DNA of 45,711 nucleotides, from positions 1-45,711 of the forward strand of contig JAGCNZ010000094.1 of assembly GCA_017645655.1 (NCBI GenBank). The letters run 5' to 3'. The stretch comes from Bacteroidaceae bacterium (lineage in GTDB: Bacteria; Bacteroidota; Bacteroidia; Bacteroidales; Bacteroidaceae). Position 1 is the stretch's first letter, and each line of letters opens with the position of its first letter. Both the position numbers and the translations under genes were made by a program. The notes beneath the pieces are model-generated. The model saw only the letters and a program-made list of their open reading frames with translations, did not search any database and was not told the origin of the DNA. Shown here piece after piece: positions 24,201 through 32,512 of the stretch.

Positions 24201-25517
24201 AAGTACAACCTAACTCCCGAAGGCATTGCAGCCATCCGTGCAGTTGGCATGAAAGCCGAGCTTGACTTGCGCTCAAGCAACGAAGCACTCTATATCGACA
24301 AGTCTCCCTTGGGCGACGACGTCACCTACATCCGCATCCATAATGAAGATTACTACGAAAGCGGCTTGCAAAACAGGAAAGACCTCTACAAGAGGAACCT
24401 GGACTATGTATTCGATTGCGTGAAGAACGACAAGCCTGTTTACTTCCATTGCCACATCGGTGCAGACCGCACCGGCACACTTGCCATCCTGCTCGAAGGC
24501 CTGTTGGGCGTTAGCGAGAGCGACATGTACAAAGACTACGAACTGACTACCTTCTCTCTTTACGAGACGCACCGCTACAAGGAGAATGTGGACGGCATCA
24601 TGACTTACATCAAATCTCTCAGCGGCGAGACGCTGACCGACAAGTTCTACACTTATTGCCACGACGAGCTAGGCCTGTCTGCAAAGGAGATTGCCGACTT
24701 CCGCATGAAGATGCTGGGCACCGTCTACGATGTTGACGTGAAGAATGTCGTTAGCGAAGCCGTAAGCACCAACGAGACATATCTCGACCTGACGGACTAC
24801 AACTTCGAGGCAGAAGCTCTGACCGGGAACATGCCTGCCGAGGGCAATCTTGTCGTTGCAGTATCGCCCGAATCAGGTATCACGGGACAGAACATCATCA
24901 ACGATGGCGTTTGCGAAAGCCTTGTTCTTACTGACGGCATCGACTACGGCACACCGATTGCATTCGTGGCAACACAGGTAAGCTTCACTTCAAATGTCAG
25001 CCTCTACAAGACGCTCGTCCTCCCATTTGAGGCAGACGTGCCCGCAGGCTTCACCGCATCGGAGGCAACTTCCGTATATGGTGCGAAAGTCATCCTCGAG
25101 GAAGTCTCCACCATCAGAGCCAACGCACCAGTCATCGTCCAGGGCGAAGGCGTTTTCCAGATTACGGCTAACAATGCAGAAGTTGCAGCCAGCGAGGGCA
25201 TCACGCCTCAGGAAGGCGTGCTCTACGGCACATACAAGTCGACTCTCGCACCGCATGGTTCCTACGTATTGCAGAACCAGGACGACGTGATAGGTTTCTA
25301 TCATGTGGAAGACGAGATTACTGTCAAAGCCTTCCGCTCCTACCTCGAAGCACCCGCATCAAGCGTCAAGGCATTCTACCTGAACAATGATGCGACAGGC
25401 ATCGCTTCTTCCCTCGGGGAAACGCAAGAGGAGGCAGTCTTCAACCTTGCAGGTCAGCGCCTGAGCAAGCCTCAGAAGGGTATCAATATAATCAAGAACA
25501 AGAAGTACATTAAATAA
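21276..25517 (+). CDS. BspA-repeat surface protein with a tyrosine-phosphatase domain
   Basis: 1413 residues with a signal peptide (MKRLFTILPLLLAALMLSAQ). Three repeats of about 195-200 residues (about 22-210, 213-405 and 412-610) each contain LRR_5/BspA units: VTAIGKKAFRSSTITAISLP, IGEEAICKTNITEIIVPNSV and relatives. Next come a helical stretch with ASVQALNEALAYASSLDE, a compact lectin-like (RICIN-like) region (YYYIENVYTSSSGNKYMRTS), and a fibronectin-like piece. Residues about 945-1150 form a Y_phosphatase3-type domain: AANMRDLGGWATASG, then HCHIGADRTGT (Cys about 1059, a CX5R loop) and DLRSSNEAL. The end is VFNLAGQRLSKPQKGINIIK then NKKYIK, a sorting tail. Fits a surface-anchored protein with phosphatase activity; target unknown. 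Confidence 0.9.
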   Translation: MKRLFTILPLLLAALMLSAQTSVTVDGIKYTLDGSNATVTYPTDGEPGSSNPNTYTGDIVIPPSINVDGTDYSVTAIGKKAFRSSTITAISLPEGLLSIGEEAICKTNITEIIVPNSVTTLGKYAIGQNSSLQTITFGQHVADNTWGKWVAWRSSGGYEVYMICDAMPVLPDEYTFDDTHASTIFVKPALYNDYVADQYWGMYNIVKMGTELIDFTVDGIKYKMITEDKVIVTYPTETKPGSSNPNPYTGDFVVPDKVTYEGQTFNVTGIGDFAFRYATITSLSLPEGIVSIGEEAIYNTKITELTLPNSLITMGTYAMAYNANLEKVTFGENIATEDWGAWVLYRESPEYDIYMDCHAKPTVPDKYTFDHGYQSRIHVYPDVYEDFLNDEYWGGKYTIIADMGGSSIEYLSFVVDGIKYKMTAEDKVSVIYPTEEKPGSSNPNPYTGDIVIPAQVTYEGVTYNVTSIGNYAFRSSTITSISLPEGLISIGKEAIYKTEITEIVVPNSVTNLGESCISENPNLQNLTFGEHIADNKWGVWVAWRTSGGYNVYMICDVMPKLPDNQTFDDTHESIIHVYPSVYLDYIADEYWNCHTIVADLLQEISPEDLLGYIATYSALLPTEDEVGIDPGFYTAASVQALNEALAYASSLDESSTMQERNQALLQMIVAADGLKINPLNEGYYYIENVYTSSSGNKYMRTSSDGYIVTKSSIDETDARYFFKLIHKGSNWYIQSADDNKKYFGAPDSEGWMTLTDNPDYEQIITWIGGGKFKLQCLNEGTASNPYTQSSGYVFAKNYSDDDAHIQWRFHPAQSGKFPMDFNIENIRVREFMAEVTYTAEDATKITPYNVAPPTRRDLPEPATIFWTQNTTATAQQITWSLNPDFSDAFTAEVNLGDSYYEIFNLLPNQTYYYKVTLTVDGNPTEVINSTFTTSGQLRQIKGEGAANMRDLGGWATASGTPIKYGLIYRGAEWNGKYNLTPEGIAAIRAVGMKAELDLRSSNEALYIDKSPLGDDVTYIRIHNEDYYESGLQNRKDLYKRNLDYVFDCVKNDKPVYFHCHIGADRTGTLAILLEGLLGVSESDMYKDYELTTFSLYETHRYKENVDGIMTYIKSLSGETLTDKFYTYCHDELGLSAKEIADFRMKMLGTVYDVDVKNVVSEAVSTNETYLDLTDYNFEAEALTGNMPAEGNLVVAVSPESGITGQNIINDGVCESLVLTDGIDYGTPIAFVATQVSFTSNVSLYKTLVLPFEADVPAGFTASEATSVYGAKVILEEVSTIRANAPVIVQGEGVFQITANNAEVAASEGITPQEGVLYGTYKSTLAPHGSYVLQNQDDVIGFYHVEDEITVKAFRSYLEAPASSVKAFYLNNDATGIASSLGETQEEAVFNLAGQRLSKPQKGINIIKNKKYIK

Positions 25518-25518
25518 T

Positions 25519-25668
25519 ATGAAGATGACATATCAGTCGCCTGAAATGCAGGCAATCGAGGCTTGGGCTGCCACGATGATAGCAGTCAGCATTCAGGACG
25601 GCAATGCCGATCCCTCGAAGGAAGTCCTGACGAAAGAGAACAACGACTGGGACATCTGGGAGGATTAA
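25519..25668 (+). CDS. Small peptide of the MKxTYxxP...WED type
   Basis: 49 residues, start MKMTYQSPEMQAIEAWAATM and end NNDWDIWED. Its ATG is 1 nt after the stop of the BspA-phosphatase gene (25517), so coupled translation is likely. It shares with the peptide at 12840-13022 the MK-x-TYxxP start and the acidic Trp-containing end. The rnpB gene begins 13 nt after its stop. Too short for standard gene callers, but the twofold occurrence behind tail-sorted proteins supports it. Confidence 0.65.
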   Translation: MKMTYQSPEMQAIEAWAATMIAVSIQDGNADPSKEVLTKENNDWDIWED

Positions 25669-25681
25669 ACTAAAAATAAGA

Positions 25682-26097
25682 CAGCGAACCAGCTTGTCGC
25701 TGCTCTGTCTTCCTCTTTCGGGAGGGATGCAGAGGAGAGGAAAGTCCGGGCAACACAGGGCTTCCCGCTTCCTAACAGGAAGAGGTCCGTGAGGGTCAGT
25801 AAGTGCAGAAGAAAATAACCGCTGGAAAGTGTTGCCGAAGGCAACCGCTTTTCCAGCAAGGGTGAGAAGGTGAGGTAAGAGCTCACCAGGCCGGCAGCGA
25901 TGTCTGGTGCTGTGCACTCCGGGAGTTGAAAGTTCATGTAAACCGGCGAACCTTGGCTCGATGCAAGTCGGCCGAGAGAGAGGGCTGCCCGTCCGAGCCG
26001 GAGGGTAGAACGATAGAGGACAACGGCGACGTTGCCCGTAGATAAATGACAAGCTTCCCCGTTCGGGGAATACAGAACCCGGCTTATAGGTTCGCTG
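25682..26097 (+). ncRNA. rnpB: RNase P RNA (class A)
   Basis: Contains the invariant GAGGAAAGTCCGGGC near 25735-25750 and ACAGAACCCGGCTTATAGG near 26071-26090, the P4-forming elements of bacterial RNase P RNA, plus the paired ends AGCGAACC (25683-25690) and GGTTCGCT (26089-26096) as P1. A run of T (TTTTTA) follows at 26101. It processes tRNA 5' ends. Its own promoter is not obvious: the 13 nt before it hold no TAnnTTTG box. Confidence 0.95.
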
Positions 26098-26112
26098 GCT
26101 TTTTATTTGATT

Positions 26113-27387
26113 ATGGTAAGTATAGAACATATATGGAGTGTCAATGAGAAGCGGCTCAATCCTCTGCAACGATTGGGGCTGACCGTCTTGAAGCGCATCG
26201 TGATTACATGGGAATGTGTCTCCAAGAACCACATCATGAGCTACGCTTCTGCTCTCACCTACAGCAGCATGCTGGCAGCAGTCCCCGTGCTCGCCATCAT
26301 CTTCGCCATTGCCCGCGGCTTTGGCTTCGACACGATTATTGAGACAAAACTGAGGAGTTCGCTTGTCGGCAATCCCGATATCGCCGACACAATTCTCTAT
26401 TTCGTCGACTCCTACCTCCAGCACACGAAAGGTGGCGTCTTCATCGGCATCGGTTTGATATTCCTGCTCTACACCTTGCTCTCGCTGACTGCTAATATCG
26501 AGGAGGCGTTCAACACAATCTGGTACGTCAAACGCTCACGAACCATCTATCGCCAGGTAATCGACTACTTTGGCGTCTTCCTGGTGCTTCCTTTCGTGGT
26601 TGTCATCACGAGTGGTCTCGGCATCTTCCTGCAGACGTTCCGCACGCTATTGCCTAACATCCAGTTTCTTAGCAAAACTATGTCGTTCGTGCTGCACGTC
26701 TCGCCGTTAGTCTTCGCCATTCTTGCCTTCATGGCTCTCTTCACATTAATGCCCAACACTCGCGTCAAATGGAAGCATACCATCTTGCCAAGCGTCCTGA
26801 CCGGCTTCGTGTTCATGATTGTGGAGTGGATTTACGTGCATTATCAGATAAAGCTGAGCGCATATAATGCCATATACGGTTCGTTTGCAGCCATCCCTCT
26901 GTTCATGCTGTGGTTGCAGATTTCGTGGTGTATATGTCTGTTTGGAGCACAACTTTGCTACGCCAACCAAAGCCTGCACACCTACGCATTCGAGCGTATC
27001 AGCGACGAGTTGAGCCGACGTTATCGCGACACACTCATTCTCTTATTGATGAGTAGAATCTGCAAGCACTTTGCTTCGGGCCTGAAACCCTATACGGCTC
27101 ACCGCTTGGCTGTAGATACGCATCTGCCCGACAGCCTCGTCGGAATACTGCTTGGCGAGTTGACGAACACACAGCTCCTCGTTGAGGCACGTAATGAACC
27201 AGGCGACGAGCCCTACTATTTGCCCGCAATCGACATCCATCGTATCACAGTCGGGATGGTCACGCGTCGCATCGACTCTCACGGCATCGAGAATCCATCG
27301 CTTGTTTGGCAGACGGGAACGCCCGAATGGGATACGCTCAGAAGCCTTCGCAACGAGAATGCAGACGCGCTCCTGATAGATTTATAA
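26113..27387 (+). CDS. YihY/BrkB-family inner-membrane protein
   Basis: 424 residues from the ATG at 26113; a TTG two codons before it is less likely. About six membrane helices, with the family signature regions SYASALTYSSMLAAVPVLAIIFAIA, TANIEEAFNTIWYVKRSR and LFMLWLQISWCICLFGAQL (in pieces here). Older annotations call the family ribonuclease BN, which is wrong for true RNase BN; its actual function is not settled. A long cytoplasmic tail of about 120 residues follows, with a winged-helix-like look (LPDSLVGILLGELTNTQLLV). The 3' end overlaps ispE by 6 nt, convergently. It starts 15 nt after rnpB. Confidence 0.88.
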   Translation: MVSIEHIWSVNEKRLNPLQRLGLTVLKRIVITWECVSKNHIMSYASALTYSSMLAAVPVLAIIFAIARGFGFDTIIETKLRSSLVGNPDIADTILYFVDSYLQHTKGGVFIGIGLIFLLYTLLSLTANIEEAFNTIWYVKRSRTIYRQVIDYFGVFLVLPFVVVITSGLGIFLQTFRTLLPNIQFLSKTMSFVLHVSPLVFAILAFMALFTLMPNTRVKWKHTILPSVLTGFVFMIVEWIYVHYQIKLSAYNAIYGSFAAIPLFMLWLQISWCICLFGAQLCYANQSLHTYAFERISDELSRRYRDTLILLLMSRICKHFASGLKPYTAHRLAVDTHLPDSLVGILLGELTNTQLLVEARNEPGDEPYYLPAIDIHRITVGMVTRRIDSHGIENPSLVWQTGTPEWDTLRSLRNENADALLIDL

Positions 27388-28206
27388 CTCGCAAACAAAC
27401 GTGAAATGCTCCGCGAACACGTGTTCGCAGACGGGACGCGAGCGGAATAATCCGAAGATGGTGCTGCCGCTACCACTCATCGAGGCATAGACCGCGCCCT
27501 GGTTGTAGAGTTCCTGCTTTATTTCTGAAAGCAAAGGATGCCCTTGGAAGATACTCTCCTCGAAGTCATTCACCATCCTCTCTCCCCATTGACCGACAGG
27601 TAACTTTGACGTCTCAAGCAGCGAGAACGCTGGCTTGTGAGGGCGTACACCAGCATAGGCCTCGCGTGTGGAAACGTGCACTTCAGGCTTTATAAGCATT
27701 AAGTACCATCCGTTGAGACTCAGCGAGATAGGTGTAAATACATCACCTATCCCTTCAGCATATAACGGCGCAGGATTGATGAAGAAAGGGCAATCTGCAC
27801 CGAGCTTGCCGACGAGCCTCTTCATCTCCTCTTCCGAAATGGGAAGTCCGAAGAGTTTCGCAGCACTTCTCACCATGCAAGCAGCATCGCTGCTACCGCC
27901 TCCAAGACCTGCCCCGCTGGGGATAACCTTCCGCAAATCAATGTCGAGCGGAGGCACCGGATAACCCTCTTGGCGCAGCAAACGCACGGCCCGAAGGACG
28001 AGATTATCCTGCACCTCGCCCTCCAAAGGGTGTCCGCCAAGCGTCAGCACATCGTCGCCCTGCCCTTCCCTTATGGTCAACTCGTCGAAAAGCGGTACCG
28101 GATAGAATATGGTCTCGATGTTGTGATATCCATCAGACCTCCGCTCAACGATGTTCAGACCGAGGTTTATCTTGCAACAAGTCTGGGTGTAATGAGGCGT
28201 ATTCAT
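27382..28206 (-). CDS. ispE: 4-diphosphocytidyl-2-C-methyl-D-erythritol kinase
   Basis: 274 residues, the normal length. GHMP kinase motif PSGAGLGGGSSDAA (about residue 97) binds ATP. N-terminal CKINLGLNIVERRSDGYHNI (motif 1) and the C-terminal SMSGSGSTIFGLF (motif 3) are both in place. It phosphorylates CDP-ME in the non-mevalonate isoprenoid pathway. It overlaps convergently with the YihY-family gene; the upstream gap to the subtilase holds CACGTG array C. Confidence 0.97.
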   Translation of the reverse strand: MNTPHYTQTCCKINLGLNIVERRSDGYHNIETIFYPVPLFDELTIREGQGDDVLTLGGHPLEGEVQDNLVLRAVRLLRQEGYPVPPLDIDLRKVIPSGAGLGGGSSDAACMVRSAAKLFGLPISEEEMKRLVGKLGADCPFFINPAPLYAEGIGDVFTPISLSLNGWYLMLIKPEVHVSTREAYAGVRPHKPAFSLLETSKLPVGQWGERMVNDFEESIFQGHPLLSEIKQELYNQGAVYASMSGSGSTIFGLFRSRPVCEHVFAEHFTFVCEL

Positions 28207-28246
28207 CTTGATGTCTTTTCATACAGCGTGGCATCTCGTCAAACGT

Positions 28247-28322
28247 AACGTGGAATAATTGCAAATATCACGTGTTAAAAATAAAATATCACGTGTGTAA
28301 ATTGCAATTGACCCATGCCGTG
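28247..28322. repeat. CACGTG-type 22-bp array, copy C
   Basis: Cores AACGTG (28247), CACGTG (28269), CACGTG (28290) and CCCATG (28312) with 22, 21 and 22 bp spacing, in the gap between the end of the subtilase gene and the start of ispE. It reads in the orientation of copy A. Confidence 0.7.
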
Positions 28323-28352
28323 TTTGCAAACACCCAAAGTCGCGTATTCAAG

Positions 28353-31300
28353 TTACTTGAGGATTACCTTCTTGCCATTATTGATATAAATGCCCTTTCG
28401 AACTGGTTTGCCCGGCAACTTGATGCCGTTGAGGTCATACCAGTCTTCTGTATCGTCGGGAATCAAGAACTTTACATTCTCTATTGCAGTCGGTGAATCA
28501 CCGTTAAAACTCAAAGCGAACTTCCTCACTTGATGGCCATTTCCAAGTTGATAATATGCCCGGCAAGCCCCAATGAGAGCGCTTGTGCCAGGATAATAAA
28601 GTGTATTGGTACTGCCCATGAAGAGGATGCTCTTGTTGACAGCATCGAAAGTTATGAGGTCGTAAGTGCCCTTGAACTGAACATCTCCTTCAGTGTTGAT
28701 GAAATCACGCAACTCGCTGTCGATGCTCACATACCCGAAGGTTGGATTTACAATGTTGTCTCCGCTTGCCCACTTAATAATATAAGGTACACCGGCAACA
28801 ATGTCGGTAATGACTCCAGGAGAAGTGAAATCGACAATCAGTGTGCCGTCTTCAACCCTTGCACTGCTCAATTCGCGCGCATCGGCCCCTTCGAGCAGGC
28901 TACCAGCAATCGGCAAGTTGAAGGGCAAGCAAATCGTGTTCCAGTAACCGTCCTTGTAAAGGGTGCGGTCCTTCAGTTGCACATTATACCTTCCGCCATT
29001 CGACGCTGCAGTATTGATTGCATCAAAATTGTCGGCATTGTTGGCAATGGTAAGCGTGGGAACGTCAGTTAGCATGATCTCGTCAACGTAAGCACGCTTG
29101 GATGTAGTTCCCAACTGAACAGTTACTGGTCCAGTGGCAGTTTTGGTAAGGCAAACGACGCAACGTGTCCAATCTTGGGTTGGCGTAAATGTTGTGACAT
29201 CTGCCGTTGCACCTGTCACCGTTACTTTCAGATTGCCAGTATCACTGCCATACTTCTTCAGATAGAACGACAGGATAGCGTTGCCTGTGATTGAGATGTT
29301 GCCTGTCTTCATTGTTCCAGTTCCACTGCTTGAGCCTAACTTCAGACAGCCACCATTTTCATAGGCATTGCTTGTTGAACCGACAAATACTCTGGTTAAT
29401 GTGTTCCATCCGCTATAATCAAGGTTTTCATCACTTGTACTGATAGCACTCGTGCCATCGGCGGTTGCTGTTGATTTGCTCAAACCTTCGTAGAGATAGG
29501 TATCAGCAATGGTTGCATCTGTGGCTGTGCCGGTAAGGGTAATGGTAACATCATCTGCATTGTCGCTGGAAAGGACGAGAGTAGCAGTTTGAGTACCGAC
29601 TGCTGTTGGGGTCCAAGTGACAGAGATGGTAGTACCGGCTTCGGCAGTTGCCTTAGGAATGCTTGTACTATTGACAGAGAACGAACCGCTGGCATCGTTC
29701 AATGTGACAGCAATGGCATCCTGAATGTTCGAGCCGCTGACACTGATTATTCTCGCCTGGCTTGCATCAGCAGGATACTTGCCAGTGAATTCGATGCTTG
29801 TCGGCGAAGCGATGATGCTTGACGTGCCAAGAATGTATTGTATACCTGCCAGCGCATCAATCTTTCCCTTGCCAAAATGCGAGGCATTTGCACCAGTTGT
29901 CACATAGTTGTCACGAATGGCGGTTTGCTCCATGATGTCTTTCACGTCATTTACCGTCAGGTTCTTATTCACCGACTTTGCAGCCTGAAGCCACAATGCG
30001 ACAATGCCAGCGGCAACAGGCGTGGCCATCGACGTGCCTTGCATCACGCCATAGGGATTGCTAGTATTGTTGACCACCAAAGAAGGTCTGTTGCTGGTTG
30101 AAAAATAGCTATAATTATCTACTGACGCCGTGTGATAATGGTTCACACCTGAAACGACCTGAGCGCCAGGTGCTGTAATCCACGGATAGGCTTCTCCTGT
30201 CAAACTTTGCTCGGCAGTAGCATAACTGGAGAAATTGGCAATGTCGCCCATCGTTCCAGAAGAATAACTATATGTATTGCTCTGATAGTTCTTCACTTGT
30301 GTCTTCGAGACGTATGCACCCACAGAGATGGCATTGGGGATGGTTGCTTCGTCGCTCACGGACATATCGTCCGTGCCGGCAGTCCATGTGTGGCCGGAAG
30401 TTGTCAAGTGACCGGTGAAATATGTATAGTCGCCTGCCCACATGTCTACATGAGAACTGCCGCTGGAAGGATAGACTTCGATGGCAAGCGAATAGTTGCC
30501 AGAACTTCTGGAACTAAGTGGGTTGTTGGAACTGGTTGCGACGGCAACTCTATATTTCCCATTTTCCGATTCAACATAAACAGTCATTGAACCAGAATAG
30601 TAGGTGCTCAAACCGCTAAAAGATGATGTGGAACTTGAAACCTCCCAAGTTTTCTGTATCGCACCAGAATTGTTAAGGACATGAATTTTGCACGCCAAGC
30701 GACTTGATGCCCACGCACAAGCCATCAGACCTATATAATAGTCACCTTTATTTCCTTCTGTACGAATGATAGTGCCGAGAGGGCTGCTACTCGAAGCTGA
30801 AGTCTTCTTCACAAAGAAACCACCTCCTTGGCCTTCTGTACCTCTGCCTGCATCGTTCGACGAAGCAAAGAGAATGATGTGATTAGGATGATTGTTGCCA
30901 AAGTATTGGCCAACGAGTGTTGCCAAAGTTCCAGTGCCGTCTCGAGGTCCCCAACCTGATCCCCAACTGTTGCTCACCACAAGAGGTTTGTTTTGCCCAT
31001 CGGCGTATTGAACCATTTTCTTTAGAGCATTGGTAAGGTATGTGTCACTCAATCCATTGATACCTGCCAGGTAGAGGTCGGCCCCCGGAGCCATACCTCC
31101 GTAAGTGGCATTGGCGTGATCGTCGGTCACAGTAACGGTCGAACCACTTACCTTGACGCTTGAGCCACCTGCTGTTGATGCAGTATGCGTTCCATGGTCT
31201 TCGTACTGGTCGTCAGTCGTTGGAGAACTGCTTGTAATGGAAGTGTATTCCTGTGCAGAAGAACCGTTATAGACATATGCTCTCTTGATGCGGCTATTGC

Positions 31301-31904
31301 CGTTCTTGTCCTTGAAGGCGATGTGCTGGAAGTCAATTCCCGTGTCGATGATGCCGAGTACCACACCTGTGCCATCGAACATGCTGGGAAGGCCAGCATT
31401 AATGGCATCAGCCGAGTGGGTAAGCACATCATCCGTATTGGTTTTCTGGCGCGATGTATCTGTCGTTGGGCGCATCAGTTGTGCGACCTTAATGAAAGAC
31501 ACATTGTCAATGTCTGCCAGTTCGTTCAACTTGTCAACAGGCACATTTGCAGTAACGAAATCGAGTCCGTCGAATGTCTCCTGCACATCAACACCGAGTG
31601 ATTGTACCGGACTAAGGTCGCTAACATCCTTCAAGTGGATAAAGCATGAGATATATGCCACTCCACCAATCGTGTCTGGACTGGCAATCATACGGCGAGG
31701 TTTCAGTTTCATCGTGCCAGGAGCCAAATCTGGTTTTTGAGTACTAAAAGTGTTTCTCGCTGGTTCCGAAGCCTGTTCGCTCATTTCATTTAAGAACATT
31801 TGGGTTGTCAGGGAGAACTTTTCGTTTGTTTCCTGAGCCCACAACATTGAAATAGATGTTGCAAAAATTGCGAACAGACACATAGTACGTTGTACGCCTC
31901 TCAT
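28353..31904 (-). CDS. Secreted subtilisin-like (S8) peptidase with T9SS-type tail
   Basis: 1183 residues from ATG 31904; the frame is open to 31925, but MRGVQRTMCLFAIFATSISM gives the cleaner signal peptide. After a pro-region (about 30-150) the S8 triad is seen: Asp in IIDTGIDF (about 184), His in DHGTHTAS (about 236) and Ser in GTSMATPVA (about 623). A large insert (GGGFFVKKTS... to SHVDMWAGDY) separates His and Ser. Beta domains follow, including YWNTICLPFNLPIAGS, the module also seen in the GLUG and C10 proteins. The end DWYDLNGIKLPGKPVRKGIY then INNGKKVILK is a sorting tail. Probably a surface or secreted endopeptidase. It is transcribed from a promoter at 31949-31978. Confidence 0.93.
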   Translation of the reverse strand: MRGVQRTMCLFAIFATSISMLWAQETNEKFSLTTQMFLNEMSEQASEPARNTFSTQKPDLAPGTMKLKPRRMIASPDTIGGVAYISCFIHLKDVSDLSPVQSLGVDVQETFDGLDFVTANVPVDKLNELADIDNVSFIKVAQLMRPTTDTSRQKTNTDDVLTHSADAINAGLPSMFDGTGVVLGIIDTGIDFQHIAFKDKNGNSRIKRAYVYNGSSAQEYTSITSSSPTTDDQYEDHGTHTASTAGGSSVKVSGSTVTVTDDHANATYGGMAPGADLYLAGINGLSDTYLTNALKKMVQYADGQNKPLVVSNSWGSGWGPRDGTGTLATLVGQYFGNNHPNHIILFASSNDAGRGTEGQGGGFFVKKTSASSSSPLGTIIRTEGNKGDYYIGLMACAWASSRLACKIHVLNNSGAIQKTWEVSSSTSSFSGLSTYYSGSMTVYVESENGKYRVAVATSSNNPLSSRSSGNYSLAIEVYPSSGSSHVDMWAGDYTYFTGHLTTSGHTWTAGTDDMSVSDEATIPNAISVGAYVSKTQVKNYQSNTYSYSSGTMGDIANFSSYATAEQSLTGEAYPWITAPGAQVVSGVNHYHTASVDNYSYFSTSNRPSLVVNNTSNPYGVMQGTSMATPVAAGIVALWLQAAKSVNKNLTVNDVKDIMEQTAIRDNYVTTGANASHFGKGKIDALAGIQYILGTSSIIASPTSIEFTGKYPADASQARIISVSGSNIQDAIAVTLNDASGSFSVNSTSIPKATAEAGTTISVTWTPTAVGTQTATLVLSSDNADDVTITLTGTATDATIADTYLYEGLSKSTATADGTSAISTSDENLDYSGWNTLTRVFVGSTSNAYENGGCLKLGSSSGTGTMKTGNISITGNAILSFYLKKYGSDTGNLKVTVTGATADVTTFTPTQDWTRCVVCLTKTATGPVTVQLGTTSKRAYVDEIMLTDVPTLTIANNADNFDAINTAASNGGRYNVQLKDRTLYKDGYWNTICLPFNLPIAGSLLEGADARELSSARVEDGTLIVDFTSPGVITDIVAGVPYIIKWASGDNIVNPTFGYVSIDSELRDFINTEGDVQFKGTYDLITFDAVNKSILFMGSTNTLYYPGTSALIGACRAYYQLGNGHQVRKFALSFNGDSPTAIENVKFLIPDDTEDWYDLNGIKLPGKPVRKGIYINNGKKVILK

Positions 31905-31948
31905 GATTAATCTTCTTTTTACCATATTATATTATCCAATTTTGCGTG

Positions 31949-31978
31949 CAAAGTTAAGAATTCTTTGCTCAAAACAAA
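31949..31978 (-). promoter_or_regulatory. Promoter of the S8 peptidase
   Basis: TAACTTTG (31956-31949) as -7 box; TTTG at 31978-31975 is 18 nt upstream. Distance to ATG 31904 is 45 nt. Confidence 0.65.
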
Positions 31979-32051
31979 CATTTATACAAATATTTTATTC
32001 AAAATAATCAAATAAATGTACATATATTTAGGTAATATAGAAAATAAAACG

Positions 32052-32059
32052 TAACTTTG
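32052..32059 (+). promoter_or_regulatory. -7 box of the rnf operon
   Basis: TAACTTTG matches TAnnTTTG, 17 nt before the rseC ATG at 32077, so the leader is very short. The -33 region (TTTAGG near 32030) is a weak match. Confidence 0.5.
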
Positions 32060-32076
32060 TGCGAATTTAAGCAAAA

Positions 32077-32493
32077 ATGTATAAAAAAGAAGTCATAAAG
32101 CATGATGGCATTGTGGAAAGTGTGACTGCGAGCTATTGTATGGTTCGCATCCTGCAGGCTTCAGCATGCAGCAGTTGCAGTGCCAGGCAGCTTTGCCGAA
32201 GCAGCGAGAGCAAAGAGAAGCTTGTCGAGGTCAAGGGGCACTACCCCACTCTGCAAGTCGGCAGCCAAGTTACGCTTGTCGGTTCTGTTCGGCAAGGGCT
32301 TCGGGCAAGCGTGCTGGCCTACGTCATTCCGCTTATCCTGTTGCTCGTTGTCCTCTTCGTTGTCACGAATCATTACGGAGAACAACTTGGGGCTTTGGCC
32401 GCTTTGCTGGCTCTGGCTCTCTACTACGGCGTGCTCTTTCTGCTGAAAGACAAGCTTGCGGGGCAGTTCTCGTTTAATATTGAAACTAACTAA
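32077..32493 (+). CDS. rseC: RseC-family protein (SoxR-reducing system)
   Basis: 138 residues with the family's N-terminal cysteine cluster (ACSSCSARQLC, about residues 31-41) and two hydrophobic helices (VIPLILLLVVLFVV and the following GALAALLALALYYG). RseC/RsxC-linked proteins are commonly the first gene of Rnf operons in Bacteroidota. Here it is 19 nt before rnfB and co-oriented, which supports a role in Rnf assembly or redox maintenance; the exact role is not shown. Confidence 0.85.
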   Translation: MYKKEVIKHDGIVESVTASYCMVRILQASACSSCSARQLCRSSESKEKLVEVKGHYPTLQVGSQVTLVGSVRQGLRASVLAYVIPLILLLVVLFVVTNHYGEQLGALAALLALALYYGVLFLLKDKLAGQFSFNIETN

Positions 32494-32512
32494 ACATAAA
32501 CAATAGAACATT

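Noticed and set aside
25510-26424. A 304-codon leftward open frame
   Set aside because: It covers the RNase P RNA gene and the start of the YihY-family gene on the other strand; conserved rnpB elements show what the DNA does.
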